Source: JAFAGO01 sp031987605
Lineage (GTDB): Bacteria > Bacteroidota > Bacteroidia > Flavobacteriales > Weeksellaceae
Direction of reading: 5' to 3'
Length of the DNA: 64,000 bases
NCBI GenBank assembly: GCA_031987605.1
Contig: DALZZF010000004.1
Coordinates: forward strand, 62,001 to 126,000
Shown here: piece by piece, positions 8,648 through 18,452 of the stretch
Position numbering within the stretch: position 1 is the first letter of the stretch
Layout of the letters: each line of letters opens with the position of its first letter
Position numbers and translations under genes: made by a program
Notes under the pieces: model-generated
What the model saw: the letters and a program-made list of their open reading frames with translations, nothing else
Databases searched by the model: none
Told to the model about the DNA's origin: nothing

Positions 8648-11281
8648 TTACATTCCCGGACCACTTTCTTCCTGCTGTTCTTTGGACTGATATTCCTGCA
8701 CCAGCTCAATGGCATTGTTCACCACATCGCTTAATGCGGTAATAAAAGTTCCTTCTTCTGCAAGGCTGATGGCGTGTTTCAGAGCTTCGATTTCTTTCGG
8801 AATAATCTCATAACTTACGGCTTTTCCGGACTGCTGAATTCCTGAAATAACCAGATTATTAATTTCCTCTTCCGTTCTTCCGCGAAGATGTTTCTCACTT
8901 CTCACAATTATGTGATCGAACATTCTTCCTGCAATTTTTCCACATTCCGTAATGTCTTCATCTCTGCGGTCTCCCACTCCGGAAATAATCCCGATTTTTT
9001 TGGGAGATTCTACGTTTTTCAGATAATCTTCAATGGCTTCATATCCTGCAGGATTGTGCGCAAAATCGATCATCACTTTGAATTTTTTGAAATTGAAAAC
9101 ATTCAGTCTTCCCGGTGTTAATTGTGCACTCGGAATAAATGTTCGCAGGGAATTTGCAATATCTTCAATCTCAAAACCATACAGATAACACGCCAGACTT
9201 GCCGCCAAAACATTGGCAATCATAAACTTGGCTTTTCCCTGCATCGTAATCGGAATATTAATCACTTTTGCGATGCGGATTTTCCAGTCGCCTTTTTTAA
9301 TGGTGACAAAACCTTCTTCGCAAACGCAGGTTATTTTTCCTTCTTTTGCGAATTTTTTGAGGTACGGATTGTTTTCATCGAGACTGAAAATCGCCACTTT
9401 GGCATCCAGATCATCCAAAAGTCCCATGGAATATTCATCATCGGCATTCAGCACACACCAGCCGTCTTTTTTTACCGAATCCAGAACGACGCGTTTTACT
9501 CTTGTAAGGTCTTTTAAATTATGAATATCACTCATTCCCAAATGATCTTCTTTTATATTGGTCAAAACACCGATATCACAATACGTAAACCCTAAACCTG
9601 AACGCAGAATTCCTCCTCTGGCGGTTTCCAAAACTGCAAATTCCACAGTGGGATCTTTCAAAATAAATTCTGCCGAAATCGGTCCTGTAGTATCACCGCG
9701 GGTTAACATGGTATTTTGAATATAAATTCCGTCGGAAGTGGTAAATCCAACACGATACCCATTATTTTTCACAATATGGGAAATCAGTCTTGTTGTTGTG
9801 GTTTTACCGTTTGTTCCAGTAACTGCAATAATCGGAATCCGGAAAGGTTTTCCCGGAGGATACAGCATATCAACAACCGGAGCAGCAACATTTCGCGGCA
9901 ATCCTTCACTTGGCGCAAGATGCATTCTGAAACCGGGAGCCGCGTTTACTTCAAGGATTACACCTCCACTTTCTTTTAGGGGTTGTGTAAGATTTTCTGC
10001 CATGATGTCGATTCCGCAAACATCCAGACCAATAATTCTGGAAATCCGCTCTACCATCATTATATTTTCGGGATGCACCATGTCCGTCACATCAATAGAA
10101 GTTCCTCCGGTGGAAAGATTTGCTGTAGATTTCAGATACACGATTTCGCCTTTCTGAGGAATGGTTTCTACGGTATAATTCATTTTCTTAAGAAGTTCAT
10201 TGGTGTCTTTATCCACTTCAATTTCGGTGAGAACATTTTCATGTCCATATCCTCTTCTCGGATCCTGATTTTCTTTTTCAATGAGCTTTTCGATGGTTAA
10301 AACTCCGTCTCCAACTACATTTGCAGGAACTCTTCTCGCAGCTGCCACCATTTTATGATTGATGACCAAAACCCGGAAATCAAACCCGGTTACATATTTT
10401 TCAACAATTACTTTTCTTGAAACTTTCTGCGCGTGTTCCAAACCGATTTTTGCAGTTTCCCAATCGTTTACGTTGATGGACTGCCCTCTTCCGTGATTTC
10501 CGTCCAAAGGTTTCAAAACAATCGGATAGCCGATTTTCCGAATTACGGATTCCAGATCTTCTTCATCCACTACCAAACCGCCATTGGGAACGGGAATTGC
10601 CGCATCATCCAGCATTTTTTTGGTAATTTCTTTGTTGCAGGCAATATCTACGGCAATAGAACTTGTTTTCCCGGTTATCGTCGCCTGAAAACGCTGCTGA
10701 TTAATACCGTAACCAAGCTGGACTAAAGAATTTCGCCCCAATCTGATCCACGGAATATTTCGGGCAACCGCTTCTTCCACAATGCTTCCGGTTGATGGTC
10801 CCAAACGCACATCTTCACGGATTTCTTTTAGTTTATGGATGCAGGCTTCAATATCGTAATCCGTTGCATCAATCAGGCTTTGGGCAATTTTTACCGATTC
10901 TTCCGCCGCATAAATTCCCGCAGTTTCTTCTATATAACTGAACACCACATTGTAAATACCGGGCGTTTTGGTTTCGCGGGTTCTTCCGAATCCGGTGTCC
11001 ATTCCGGCAAGCGTTTGAATTTCGAGGGCAATATGTTCAATAACATGCCCCATCCAGGTTCCCAGTTCCACACGGTGAAAAAAGCCGCCTTCGTGTCCTT
11101 CGGAACAACGGTGAGAATAAAGACTTGGTAAAAGTTTTTCTATTCTTTCCCGAAACCCCGGAATTTTATTGGTAGGAAGTTGTTCCAGATCTTCAAGATC
11201 CAAACGCATCTGAATCAGTTTTTTGCGGCGCACACTCCAGATATTCGGTCCACGAAGAACCTGAATTTTTTCAATTTTCAT
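8648..11281 (-). CDS. cphA: Cyanophycin synthetase
   Basis: Polymerises aspartate and arginine into multi-L-arginyl-poly-L-aspartate, a nitrogen-storage polymer, using two ATP-driven active sites. The 877-residue protein has the three expected parts: an N-terminal domain (about 1-160), an ATP-grasp domain (about 165-475, GNHGRGQS near 261) that adds Asp, and a Mur-ligase-like domain (about 480-870, P-loop GTNGKTTT at 489-496) that adds Arg. Length matches characterised CphA1 proteins. It is divergent from cphB, with an isoaspartyl peptidase beyond, so synthesis and breakdown are encoded together. The start at ATG 11281 gives the family-typical MKIEKIQVLRGPN N-terminus. Confidence 0.95.
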   Translation of the reverse strand: MKIEKIQVLRGPNIWSVRRKKLIQMRLDLEDLEQLPTNKIPGFRERIEKLLPSLYSHRCSEGHEGGFFHRVELGTWMGHVIEHIALEIQTLAGMDTGFGRTRETKTPGIYNVVFSYIEETAGIYAAEESVKIAQSLIDATDYDIEACIHKLKEIREDVRLGPSTGSIVEEAVARNIPWIRLGRNSLVQLGYGINQQRFQATITGKTSSIAVDIACNKEITKKMLDDAAIPVPNGGLVVDEEDLESVIRKIGYPIVLKPLDGNHGRGQSINVNDWETAKIGLEHAQKVSRKVIVEKYVTGFDFRVLVINHKMVAAARRVPANVVGDGVLTIEKLIEKENQDPRRGYGHENVLTEIEVDKDTNELLKKMNYTVETIPQKGEIVYLKSTANLSTGGTSIDVTDMVHPENIMMVERISRIIGLDVCGIDIMAENLTQPLKESGGVILEVNAAPGFRMHLAPSEGLPRNVAAPVVDMLYPPGKPFRIPIIAVTGTNGKTTTTRLISHIVKNNGYRVGFTTSDGIYIQNTMLTRGDTTGPISAEFILKDPTVEFAVLETARGGILRSGLGFTYCDIGVLTNIKEDHLGMSDIHNLKDLTRVKRVVLDSVKKDGWCVLNADDEYSMGLLDDLDAKVAIFSLDENNPYLKKFAKEGKITCVCEEGFVTIKKGDWKIRIAKVINIPITMQGKAKFMIANVLAASLACYLYGFEIEDIANSLRTFIPSAQLTPGRLNVFNFKKFKVMIDFAHNPAGYEAIEDYLKNVESPKKIGIISGVGDRRDEDITECGKIAGRMFDHIIVRSEKHLRGRTEEEINNLVISGIQQSGKAVSYEIIPKEIEALKHAISLAEEGTFITALSDVVNNAIELVQEYQSKEQQEESGPGM

Positions 11282-11459
11282 AGTTTAATCAGTATTATTT
11301 AGCAAAAGGAAATAATGAAAGCAAAATGCTTTTATTCTACATAAATAATAAAATTTAATCAATCTCAAAAAGAATATTCCATTATTCTGACATGAAAAGT
11401 ATGAAAAATACAATATGCAATCCTGATTAACAAAGACTTAACATATAAAGAGATTTTCC

Positions 11460-11467
11460 TAAATTTG
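11460..11467 (+). promoter_or_regulatory. -7 box of the cphB promoter
   Basis: TAAATTTG ends only 6 nt before ATG 11474. If transcription starts about 6 nt after the box, the mRNA would be leaderless. A TTA-like -33 lies about 20 nt upstream. Confidence 0.55.
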
Positions 11468-11473
11468 CAGACT

Positions 11474-12364
11474 ATGAAAGCAGCCGGAAAATTAGTAATC
11501 ATTGGAGGTGCCGTAAACAAGGGCAGTTTTACTGAAAAAAAATTCGATCCAAACGTAGAAAAAAATCTCAATTTCTTTGAAAGAGGAATTTTAAGAAAAA
11601 TCATCAACGAATCCCGATTAAAGGAAAATTCTATCATTGAAGTAATTCCCACGGCATCGCAGATTCCGCAGATTGTAGGTCCTGAATATAAAAAAGCGTT
11701 TGAGTTTTTAGGCGCAAATAATGTAAATATCCTCGAAATCCAAAACCGCGAACAAGCCAATTCCGAAGAAATTGCCGAAAGAACCCAAAAAGCTGATGTT
11801 GTAGTATTTACGGGTGGAGACCAGCTTCGTTTGACTTCAATTTTGGGAGGCACGCGTTTTCATGATATTATCCTCACCAAATTCCAGCAGGAAGATTTTA
11901 TCTATGCAGGAACTTCTGCCGGAGCTGCAGCCGCTTCTGAAAATATGATTTATCAGGGTTCCAGCCAGGAAGCACTTTTGAAGGGTGAAGTAAAAATTAC
12001 GCAGGGACTTGGTTTTATAGAAAATGTAATTATTGATACCCATTTTGTTCAGCGCGGAAGAATCGGAAGACTTTTTCAGGCAGCGGTAAACAATCCGAGA
12101 ACTTTAGGCATCGGGCTTGGCGAAGATACCGGACTTTTTATTCAAGGTGATAAAATGACTGCAATTGGTTCCGGACTTGTCATTCTGGTGGACGGACGTT
12201 TTATAAAAGACACCAATCTCACCAATATTCAGTTGGGGCAACCCATTTCAATTGACAATCTTGTGGTTCACGTAATGTCGGAAAATGATTCTTTTGATTT
12301 AAAAACAAGAGATCTCACCATTCTAAATTCACAATACAGCCATTTTCTGCCGCAAGATGAGTAA
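11474..12364 (+). CDS. cphB: Cyanophycinase
   Basis: Serine-type exopeptidase of family S51 that releases beta-Asp-Arg dipeptides from cyanophycin. The 296-residue product has the nucleophile elbow GTSAGAAAAS (Ser148) and an N-terminal GKLVIIGGAV strand. No signal peptide is visible, so it acts in the cytoplasm on stored polymer, unlike secreted CphE-type enzymes. I chose ATG 11474 over an in-frame TTG nine bases upstream because that TTG overlaps the -7 box. The next gene supplies the dipeptidase that finishes the breakdown. Confidence 0.93.
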   Translation: MKAAGKLVIIGGAVNKGSFTEKKFDPNVEKNLNFFERGILRKIINESRLKENSIIEVIPTASQIPQIVGPEYKKAFEFLGANNVNILEIQNREQANSEEIAERTQKADVVVFTGGDQLRLTSILGGTRFHDIILTKFQQEDFIYAGTSAGAAAASENMIYQGSSQEALLKGEVKITQGLGFIENVIIDTHFVQRGRIGRLFQAAVNNPRTLGIGLGEDTGLFIQGDKMTAIGSGLVILVDGRFIKDTNLTNIQLGQPISIDNLVVHVMSENDSFDLKTRDLTILNSQYSHFLPQDE

Positions 12365-12408
12365 TCAGGGCAAAAAATTAAATTTAAAAATCCACAATTT
12401 CTTCACCC

Positions 12409-12416
12409 TAAATTTG
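12409..12416 (+). promoter_or_regulatory. -7 box before the isoaspartyl peptidase gene
   Basis: TAAATTTG ends 11 nt before ATG 12428, predicting a leader of only a few nucleotides. It gives this gene its own promoter in addition to possible read-through from cphB. Confidence 0.5.
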
Positions 12417-12427
12417 AATTTTACACC

Positions 12428-13270
12428 ATGAGAATTATTATTCACGGCGGTTTTTTTTCAGAAAGCGATCAAAGTGCAGAAACCAAAATTTCTAAACAAA
12501 AAGCTTTGGAACGCATGGTTCTGAAATCGTATGAATATCTGCAAAATCATTCCGCTCTTGAAACCGTTGCTTATGCTGTTTCTTTGTTGGAAGATGATGA
12601 ACTCTTCAATGCTGGAATCGGTTCCCAGATTCAAAGTGACGGAAAAATAAGAATGAGTGCTTCCATTATGGATGCGCAAACCCAGAAATTCAGCGGGGTC
12701 ATCAATATCGAAAACGTAAAAAATCCCGTTTTTGTTGCAGAAAAACTAATGGAAGTCGATGATCGTGTTCTGGGCGGAAGCGGCGCAAAAAAATACGCCA
12801 CACAAAATGGATTTGAAGATTTTTCCACGGAAATTCCGCAAAGAAGAAAAGAATATGAAGAAAAATCAGAAAACGCCAGAAAAGGAACCGTAGGTTGTGT
12901 AGCACTCGACATCAACGGAAAACTGGCTGTTGCCACATCAACCGGCGGAAAAGGTTTTGAAATACCCGGAAGAATTTCAGATTCTGCAACCGTTGCCGGA
13001 AATTATGCCAACCGTTTCTGTGCCGTAAGTTGCACCGGAGTTGGTGAAGATATTGTAAGCAATGCCACTGCTGCAAAAATCGTAACACGCGTAACCGATG
13101 GACTTTCCCTTGAAAATGCATTCGACAGAACTTTTGATGAATTAAAAGAAATCGACGGATTTGCCGGTGCTATCGCCATTGATTCCGAAGGAAATATGTT
13201 TCATCAGGATTCATATCCGAAAATGGTTTTTGCCAGTTTTGACGGTGAAAATATCGAAATTTTCAACTAA
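12428..13270 (+). CDS. iaaA: Isoaspartyl peptidase / L-asparaginase (Ntn hydrolase)
   Basis: Threonine-type N-terminal nucleophile hydrolase that cleaves isoaspartyl dipeptides such as beta-Asp-Arg and also L-asparagine. The precursor is 280 residues. Autocleavage is expected before Thr154 in the GTVGCVALD motif, giving alpha and beta chains; the STGG substrate-site motif follows. There is no signal peptide, so it is cytoplasmic. Directly after cphB it would hydrolyse the cyanophycinase product to free Asp and Arg. That metabolic link is inferred from family specificity and position. Confidence 0.9.
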   Translation: MRIIIHGGFFSESDQSAETKISKQKALERMVLKSYEYLQNHSALETVAYAVSLLEDDELFNAGIGSQIQSDGKIRMSASIMDAQTQKFSGVINIENVKNPVFVAEKLMEVDDRVLGGSGAKKYATQNGFEDFSTEIPQRRKEYEEKSENARKGTVGCVALDINGKLAVATSTGGKGFEIPGRISDSATVAGNYANRFCAVSCTGVGEDIVSNATAAKIVTRVTDGLSLENAFDRTFDELKEIDGFAGAIAIDSEGNMFHQDSYPKMVFASFDGENIEIFN

Positions 13271-13282
13271 ATTCCAAAAGAC

Positions 13283-13290
13283 TATCTTTG
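13283..13290 (+). promoter_or_regulatory. -7 box upstream of the RhlE-like helicase
   Basis: TATCTTTG fits the TAnnTTTG consensus exactly. It leaves a leader of about 70 nt before the TTG start at 13369, much longer than the leaders of its neighbours. RhlE-type helicase genes often have regulatory leaders, but I see no clear structure here. Confidence 0.5.
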
Positions 13291-13368
13291 CAACCGATTT
13301 CGGATATGAAATTCGGAATTTTTTTATGGCAGGAAACGCCTGCTGATTATACTTTAAATTTTTAAAAT

Positions 13369-14622
13369 TTGACCTTTCAAGAACTAAACATAATTCCTCC
13401 GATTCTTTCAGCACTTGAGGAAGAAGGATACAAAAATCCAACACCCATACAGCAAAAAGCCATTCCTTCCATCCTTGAAAAACGGGATTTGTTGGGAACC
13501 GCACAAACCGGAACCGGGAAAACCGGAGCTTTCGGAATTCCGATTCTTCAGCTTTTAACGAAAGATGAAAAACGCCGAACAAAGAATCCAAGAGCTTTAA
13601 TTCTGACTCCAACACGTGAACTTGCCATCCAGATTGAAGAAAGTTTCCGTAATTACGGCAGACATTTGCCTTTGAAAACACTGGTAATTTTCGGCGGTGT
13701 AAAACAAGGAGCACAGGAAAATGCGCTTCGAAATGGCGTTGATATTCTGGTGGCAACACCGGGAAGATTACTGGATTTCATTGCTCAGAAAATCATCAGC
13801 CTGCACGAACTGGAAATTTTCGTTCTGGATGAAGCCGACCGAATGCTGGACATGGGATTTGTGCATGATGTAAAAAGAATCATCAAACTATTACCGCAAA
13901 AAAGACAGACGCTTTTTTTCTCGGCAACTATGCCGCCGGAAATCAGCCAACTTGCCAATTCCATCCTAACCAACCCTGTAAAAGTGGAGGTTGCACCGGT
14001 TTCTTCTACGGCAGATACGATTCAGCAATCGGTATTTTTTGTTGAAAAAGAAGATAAACTCGATCTGTTGATTCACCTGCTTCAGGATCCAAAACTGGAT
14101 TCTGTACTGGTATTTTCAAGAACCAAACACGGAGCTGATAAAATTGCAAGAAAACTTCAGAAAACAAAAATTTCTGCAGAAGTCATTCACGGAAATAAAT
14201 CTCAAAATGCGCGTCAGAATGCTTTAAACAATTTTAAAGACCGCAAAACCAGAGTCTTGGTCGCAACCGATATTGCAGCAAGAGGAATTGATATTGACCA
14301 ACTGAAATACGTGATTAATTTTGAACTTTCTGATGTTTCCGAAACCTATGTTCACCGCATCGGAAGAACCGGAAGAGCCGGTGCAGAAGGCGTTTCTATT
14401 TCTTTTGTGGACGGGCTGGATCTTGCCAATCTGCGAAATACCGAAAAATTAATCGGAAAGAAAATACCGGTTGTAAAAGAACATCCGTTTCACACCAACG
14501 ATCTGGTGGAAACGAAGCGTGACAGCAACAACAAGCCTGTTCGCCCTGCACAACCAAAACCTGCGAGAGAAAATATCGGTTACAAGAAACCGAAAAACAA
14601 AGGATTTTTCAGAAAGAAGTAA
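13369..14622 (+). CDS. DEAD-box RNA helicase, RhlE type
   Basis: 417-residue ATP-dependent RNA helicase that remodels rRNA or mRNA structure. Visible motifs in order: Q motif region (PTPIQ), motif I AQTGTGKT (45-52), PTREL, motif II DEAD (154-157), SAT, and C-terminal ARGIDID and HRIGRTGRAG. A basic tail rich in Lys/Arg and Pro follows the core, as in RhlE-like proteins, and probably aids RNA binding. The only sensible start is TTG 13369, giving MTFQELNII; no in-frame ATG lies near the Q motif. Confidence 0.92.
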   Translation: MTFQELNIIPPILSALEEEGYKNPTPIQQKAIPSILEKRDLLGTAQTGTGKTGAFGIPILQLLTKDEKRRTKNPRALILTPTRELAIQIEESFRNYGRHLPLKTLVIFGGVKQGAQENALRNGVDILVATPGRLLDFIAQKIISLHELEIFVLDEADRMLDMGFVHDVKRIIKLLPQKRQTLFFSATMPPEISQLANSILTNPVKVEVAPVSSTADTIQQSVFFVEKEDKLDLLIHLLQDPKLDSVLVFSRTKHGADKIARKLQKTKISAEVIHGNKSQNARQNALNNFKDRKTRVLVATDIAARGIDIDQLKYVINFELSDVSETYVHRIGRTGRAGAEGVSISFVDGLDLANLRNTEKLIGKKIPVVKEHPFHTNDLVETKRDSNNKPVRPAQPKPARENIGYKKPKNKGFFRKK

Positions 14623-14725
14623 TTCTTTTTGAATGATTCATCGAAGAATATCCATGAAATAAAAATCTGCAAATCGGAGAAAAGATACTTATTTTTCAAC
14701 GTTTGCCGATCAAATAAAACAATAC

Positions 14726-14762
14726 AAAAAGAGACTGCAAAAAAGCGGTCTCTTTTATTTTA
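14726..14762. terminator. Bidirectional terminator between helicase and M28 peptidase
   Basis: AAAAGAGAC (14727-14735) pairs with GTCTCTTTT (14748-14756), with T-rich sequence on the right and A-rich on the left. It sits between two convergent genes and can serve both. Confidence 0.8.
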
Positions 14763-14786
14763 TTCGTGTATTGATGGGGTTTCAAT

Positions 14787-16220
14787 CTAGTCGATTAAAA
14801 ATTTCTTCGATTGTACTTTCCCGTTACTCATTTTAAATACGGCAACATAAATACCCTTTTTCAATGCACTTAGATTTGTATTTCCTTTTCCGGTAAGCAA
14901 TTTCTGCTGGATGACAATTCTTCCACTTACATCGATAATTTGCAGGGAATCAGCGGAACCTTTTAAGTCGTAAACTAGCGTTTTATCATTTACATAAATG
15001 GATGTGGTTGATGTTTGCAGACTCTCAACATTCAGTGTAGCTGAAGGTTTTGCGGCTTCAATTATAAATTCCAGACCGAGTTTTGCAAATTTAGCAGCGT
15101 GATTGGCATTGTTCCCCATATTTACAAGTTTGTCCTGGCTGGAGTGAATCACCGGATTTGAATCGCTAAAAGCTGCCTCAAAAGGAAATGCGGCATTAAA
15201 ACCATTTTCTGCCCAACTGTAATGATCGGAGCATCCGTAATTACAAATGGTATTTCCGTAATTGAAAACATGTGCACCGGAAGCATTATAATGTTCCATT
15301 AATTCGATAAGAAAAACATTGAGATCTGTGCTTACATATTCATCTGTTGTCAGGTAAACATCTTTTGTGGAACTTTTATAATTGGTCATATCAAACTGAA
15401 CAAATGCCAGCACATTTTTTCCGTCAGCGGAATATTCTGTCGCAATTTCATTGGAACCGACCAACCCGATTTCTTCAGCGGCAAAAGCCATAAATTCCAC
15501 GGTTTTTTTCGGTTTAAAATTTTTGTCCAGCAGGATTCTGATGATTTCAGAAATAGTGGCAATTCCGGAGGCATCATCATCAGCTCCGGGAGCCTGCGTT
15601 CCCCAAGCAATTGAATCCAAATGACCGCCAACAATTACATATTCTTCAGGATTCACTACTCCGGTCATTGTTAAAACAACGGATGGCATCGAAGTTCCGG
15701 TATGTTGTACCAAACGAACAGAAACATCATTTCTTCCGGCAGCGGCAATCCAGTTTTCCCATTTTGTTTTTAGGTCAGAAGCGGCATTTTTTGCTTCTTG
15801 TGTGGTATGTTTTCGCGTTCCATAATTTTCAAGAATCTGAATGTGATTTCGGATGTTTTCGGCATTCACTTCATTAATCGCAGCATTCACCCATTGATCT
15901 TCAGAAATCGTAAAATTTAGGACAGCTTTGGTGTTTTTCTGTTGAAAAATAGCACTTAGTGCAGATTCAAGATTGGGTTTGTATACATATCCCGGACCGT
16001 GTGTATCGACAAAATCATGCAGATAATGCGCGGCATTTTTGGTAACTTCTATCGCAGCAGAATTGCCATTGGTTTGAAGAATGGAAACTTCGTCCGGAAA
16101 TTGTGCCATCAGTTTTTCGGCACTGATTCTATCGGTAGTGGCAAAAATTTTATCACTTTGAGCAAAAATTTGTGTCGTGGCAAAACTAAATGCCAACAAT
16201 GAAAGTAAAACTTTTTTCAT
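14787..16220 (-). CDS. Secreted M28-family zinc aminopeptidase with T9SS sorting domain
   Basis: 477-residue zinc exopeptidase. Signal peptide 1-20 (IFA-Q), a propeptide-like region, then the M28 catalytic domain. Metal and catalytic residues are visible: H200 in GGHLDS, the bridging Asp in GADDDASG (about 214), the general base and ligand E249/E250 in FAAEEIG, and a later GCSDHYSW His. The C-terminal 75 residues form a T9SS type A sorting domain (DVSGRIV and LKKGIYVAVF), so it crosses the outer membrane by Type IX secretion. Start ATG 16220 is chosen because it begins the signal peptide. Confidence 0.92.
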   Translation of the reverse strand: MKKVLLSLLAFSFATTQIFAQSDKIFATTDRISAEKLMAQFPDEVSILQTNGNSAAIEVTKNAAHYLHDFVDTHGPGYVYKPNLESALSAIFQQKNTKAVLNFTISEDQWVNAAINEVNAENIRNHIQILENYGTRKHTTQEAKNAASDLKTKWENWIAAAGRNDVSVRLVQHTGTSMPSVVLTMTGVVNPEEYVIVGGHLDSIAWGTQAPGADDDASGIATISEIIRILLDKNFKPKKTVEFMAFAAEEIGLVGSNEIATEYSADGKNVLAFVQFDMTNYKSSTKDVYLTTDEYVSTDLNVFLIELMEHYNASGAHVFNYGNTICNYGCSDHYSWAENGFNAAFPFEAAFSDSNPVIHSSQDKLVNMGNNANHAAKFAKLGLEFIIEAAKPSATLNVESLQTSTTSIYVNDKTLVYDLKGSADSLQIIDVSGRIVIQQKLLTGKGNTNLSALKKGIYVAVFKMSNGKVQSKKFLID

Positions 16221-16441
16221 ATTAGAAAATAAAGGTTGGATGATGTAAATGTAATAAAATTCTACATAAGTATTCAAAAAAACAGAGCGTTACGAAATTC
16301 TGATAAGGCAATTCTTTCGACGCTTCGCTCGCGCCGAAACACCCCATAACATTCAATTTACTTTTTAACAAAAAAACAACACCGAAAATCGAACTTCCGG
16401 GAAAAAAAATCCCGAAATTTGAACACAGATTTTCTATACAA

Positions 16442-17710
16442 ATGAATGCAGCACTTATCGTGATTGGAGACGAAATCCTTTCCGGAAACACCATTGATAC
16501 CAATTCCTCATTTATCGCTACCGAATTCAAAAATATCGGGATAAAAATCAGTCAGATTTTCAGCATTTCGGATGAAGTGGAAACCATTGTAAAAACTTTG
16601 GATCTTGCACTGCAGCAAGCGGATGTGGTGATTACAACGGGCGGTCTTGGTCCCACCCGAGATGATAAAACCAAAACTGCTTTTGCTGAATATTTTCATG
16701 ACAAAATTATTCTGGACGAAACCACTTTTGAGCATCTTCGGAATCTCCTTGAAAAAAGAAACCGGCTCAACATTCTTGATCTGAATAAAAATCAGGCAGA
16801 AGTGCTTTCCACAGCCACTGTTCTTCAGAATGATTTCGGAACTGCACCATGCCAGATGATGGAGCGAAACGGAAAACTGGTGTTCTGTTTGCCCGGCGTT
16901 CCTTTTGAAGTAAAACCTTTAATCAGAGACAAAATCATTCCGGTATTAAAGGAAAAATTCAATCGCGATTCCATTGTAACACAGATTGTTTCTGTGGTTG
17001 GAATTCCCGAAAGTACACTCGCCAAAAAAATAGAATCATGGGAACTGGCTTTGCCGGAATATATTTCGCTTTCCTATCTTCCGGTCGGAACCCGGATTAA
17101 ACTTCGGTTAACCGCTTTAGGAAAAGACGCACAAATTTTAAAATCTGAACTGGAAAAGCAGATACACCAGCTTTCCGGCATTATTGGTGAAAATATTATT
17201 TCAAAAGACGGCGATTCCATTCAGGAAATTTTAAAAGAAATCCTGTTGCAGAAAGGTTTGAGCATTTCTTCGGCAGAAAGTTGCACGGGCGGACAAATTT
17301 CCAGGCTTCTTACTTCTGTTTCGGGAAGTTCTGCCTATTTTTTCGGGGGCGTGTGCACATATAAAACCGAGATGAAGTCCCGGATTCTCAACGTTGATCC
17401 GGCCATAATTAAAGAATTTTCGGTGGTTTCAGAAGAAGTTGCCCGGGAAATGAGTAAAGGCTGCCAGAATCTTTTCAACACTGATATTTCGGTATCTACA
17501 ACGGGAGTTGCAGGTCCGAATACCGATGCAGAAAACAATGAAATCGGGTTAATCTATTATTCCGTGAGAATTAAAAATTTTGAGCGAACCTTTACGCTCT
17601 TTCTTCCTTATCTTGACCGGAATGATTTTATGGATTTCGTGGCACAGAAAGTTTTGCAGTCGCTGACAGAAATTCTGGTAAAGGATTTTTCGGATGTTAA
17701 ACTTTCTTAA
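16442..17710 (+). CDS. cinA: CinA-family protein (nicotinamide-nucleotide amidohydrolase / ADP-ribose pyrophosphatase type)
   Basis: 422-residue two-domain protein. The N-terminal MoaB/MogA-like COG1058 domain starts IVIGDEILSGNTIDTN and carries TTGGLGPTRDD. The C-terminal CinA domain carries SAESCTGGQIS and TGVAGP, the hallmarks of NMN deamidases, which recycle pyridine nucleotides. Full length for the family. The name cinA comes from competence-inducible genes in other phyla; a competence role here is not implied. No close partner gene is seen. Confidence 0.93.
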   Translation: MNAALIVIGDEILSGNTIDTNSSFIATEFKNIGIKISQIFSISDEVETIVKTLDLALQQADVVITTGGLGPTRDDKTKTAFAEYFHDKIILDETTFEHLRNLLEKRNRLNILDLNKNQAEVLSTATVLQNDFGTAPCQMMERNGKLVFCLPGVPFEVKPLIRDKIIPVLKEKFNRDSIVTQIVSVVGIPESTLAKKIESWELALPEYISLSYLPVGTRIKLRLTALGKDAQILKSELEKQIHQLSGIIGENIISKDGDSIQEILKEILLQKGLSISSAESCTGGQISRLLTSVSGSSAYFFGGVCTYKTEMKSRILNVDPAIIKEFSVVSEEVAREMSKGCQNLFNTDISVSTTGVAGPNTDAENNEIGLIYYSVRIKNFERTFTLFLPYLDRNDFMDFVAQKVLQSLTEILVKDFSDVKLS

Positions 17711-17786
17711 AATCAGTATTCATCGGTGAATTGATGTAATAAATCACCGGATTTATCTGTTGTATAATTATTAAATTGTTGTAAAA

Positions 17787-18452
17787 ATGAAAAAAATATT
17801 CTTTGCCTCGTTTATTTCGGTTTCCGTATTCATTTCTGCTCAAAATACCAGAAATGTCGGCGACTTTTCAAAACTGAAAGCCTATGACCGCCTGAATGTA
17901 GAATTAATTCCTGCAGCCGATGCAAAAGTGGAAATTATCGGTTATGAAGACGGTGATGTAGAAACCATCAATAAAAACGGAGAACTGAAAATCCGGATGT
18001 CGGTGGCAAAACTGATGCAGGGAACCGACACCAAAGTAAAAGTGTATTACACTTCGTTAAATGATGTTCAGGCAAGTCAAGGTGCGGTAATTACGTCTCC
18101 ATCCACTTTGGAAAGCAGTATGCTGAACCTTACTTCCAATGAAGGTTCAAAAATCAACTTAAAAATCGACACTTCAAATCTTACTGCAAAACTGAATTCC
18201 GGAGCAGAAATCAATCTCACAGGAAAAGCAATCAGTCAGGATTTAACGGTGAATTCAGGCGCTAAATTTTCCGGAAAAAATCTGGATTCCGAAAACGCAA
18301 AAATCACGGTAAATGCAGGAGGTGTCGCAGAAGTTTTTGCCGATTCCGCAGTGAGTACCACCACAAGAGCCGGCGGAAGAATTGAAGTATACGGAAATCC
18401 CAACGACCGGAATGTGAAAAAAATAGCCGGTGGAAAAGTGAATTTTCATTAA
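17787..18452 (+). CDS. Exported head GIN domain (DUF2807) protein
   Basis: 221-residue protein with a signal peptide (about 1-18, ISA-Q) and a DUF2807 (putative auto-transporter adhesin, head GIN) domain. The central part shows repeating short beta strands with alternating Ala/Gly/Ser and hydrophobics, as expected for the right-handed beta-solenoid of this family. It is probably periplasmic or outer-membrane associated. The function is unknown. No lipobox or T9SS domain is present. Confidence 0.85.
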   Translation: MKKIFFASFISVSVFISAQNTRNVGDFSKLKAYDRLNVELIPAADAKVEIIGYEDGDVETINKNGELKIRMSVAKLMQGTDTKVKVYYTSLNDVQASQGAVITSPSTLESSMLNLTSNEGSKINLKIDTSNLTAKLNSGAEINLTGKAISQDLTVNSGAKFSGKNLDSENAKITVNAGGVAEVFADSAVSTTTRAGGRIEVYGNPNDRNVKKIAGGKVNFH

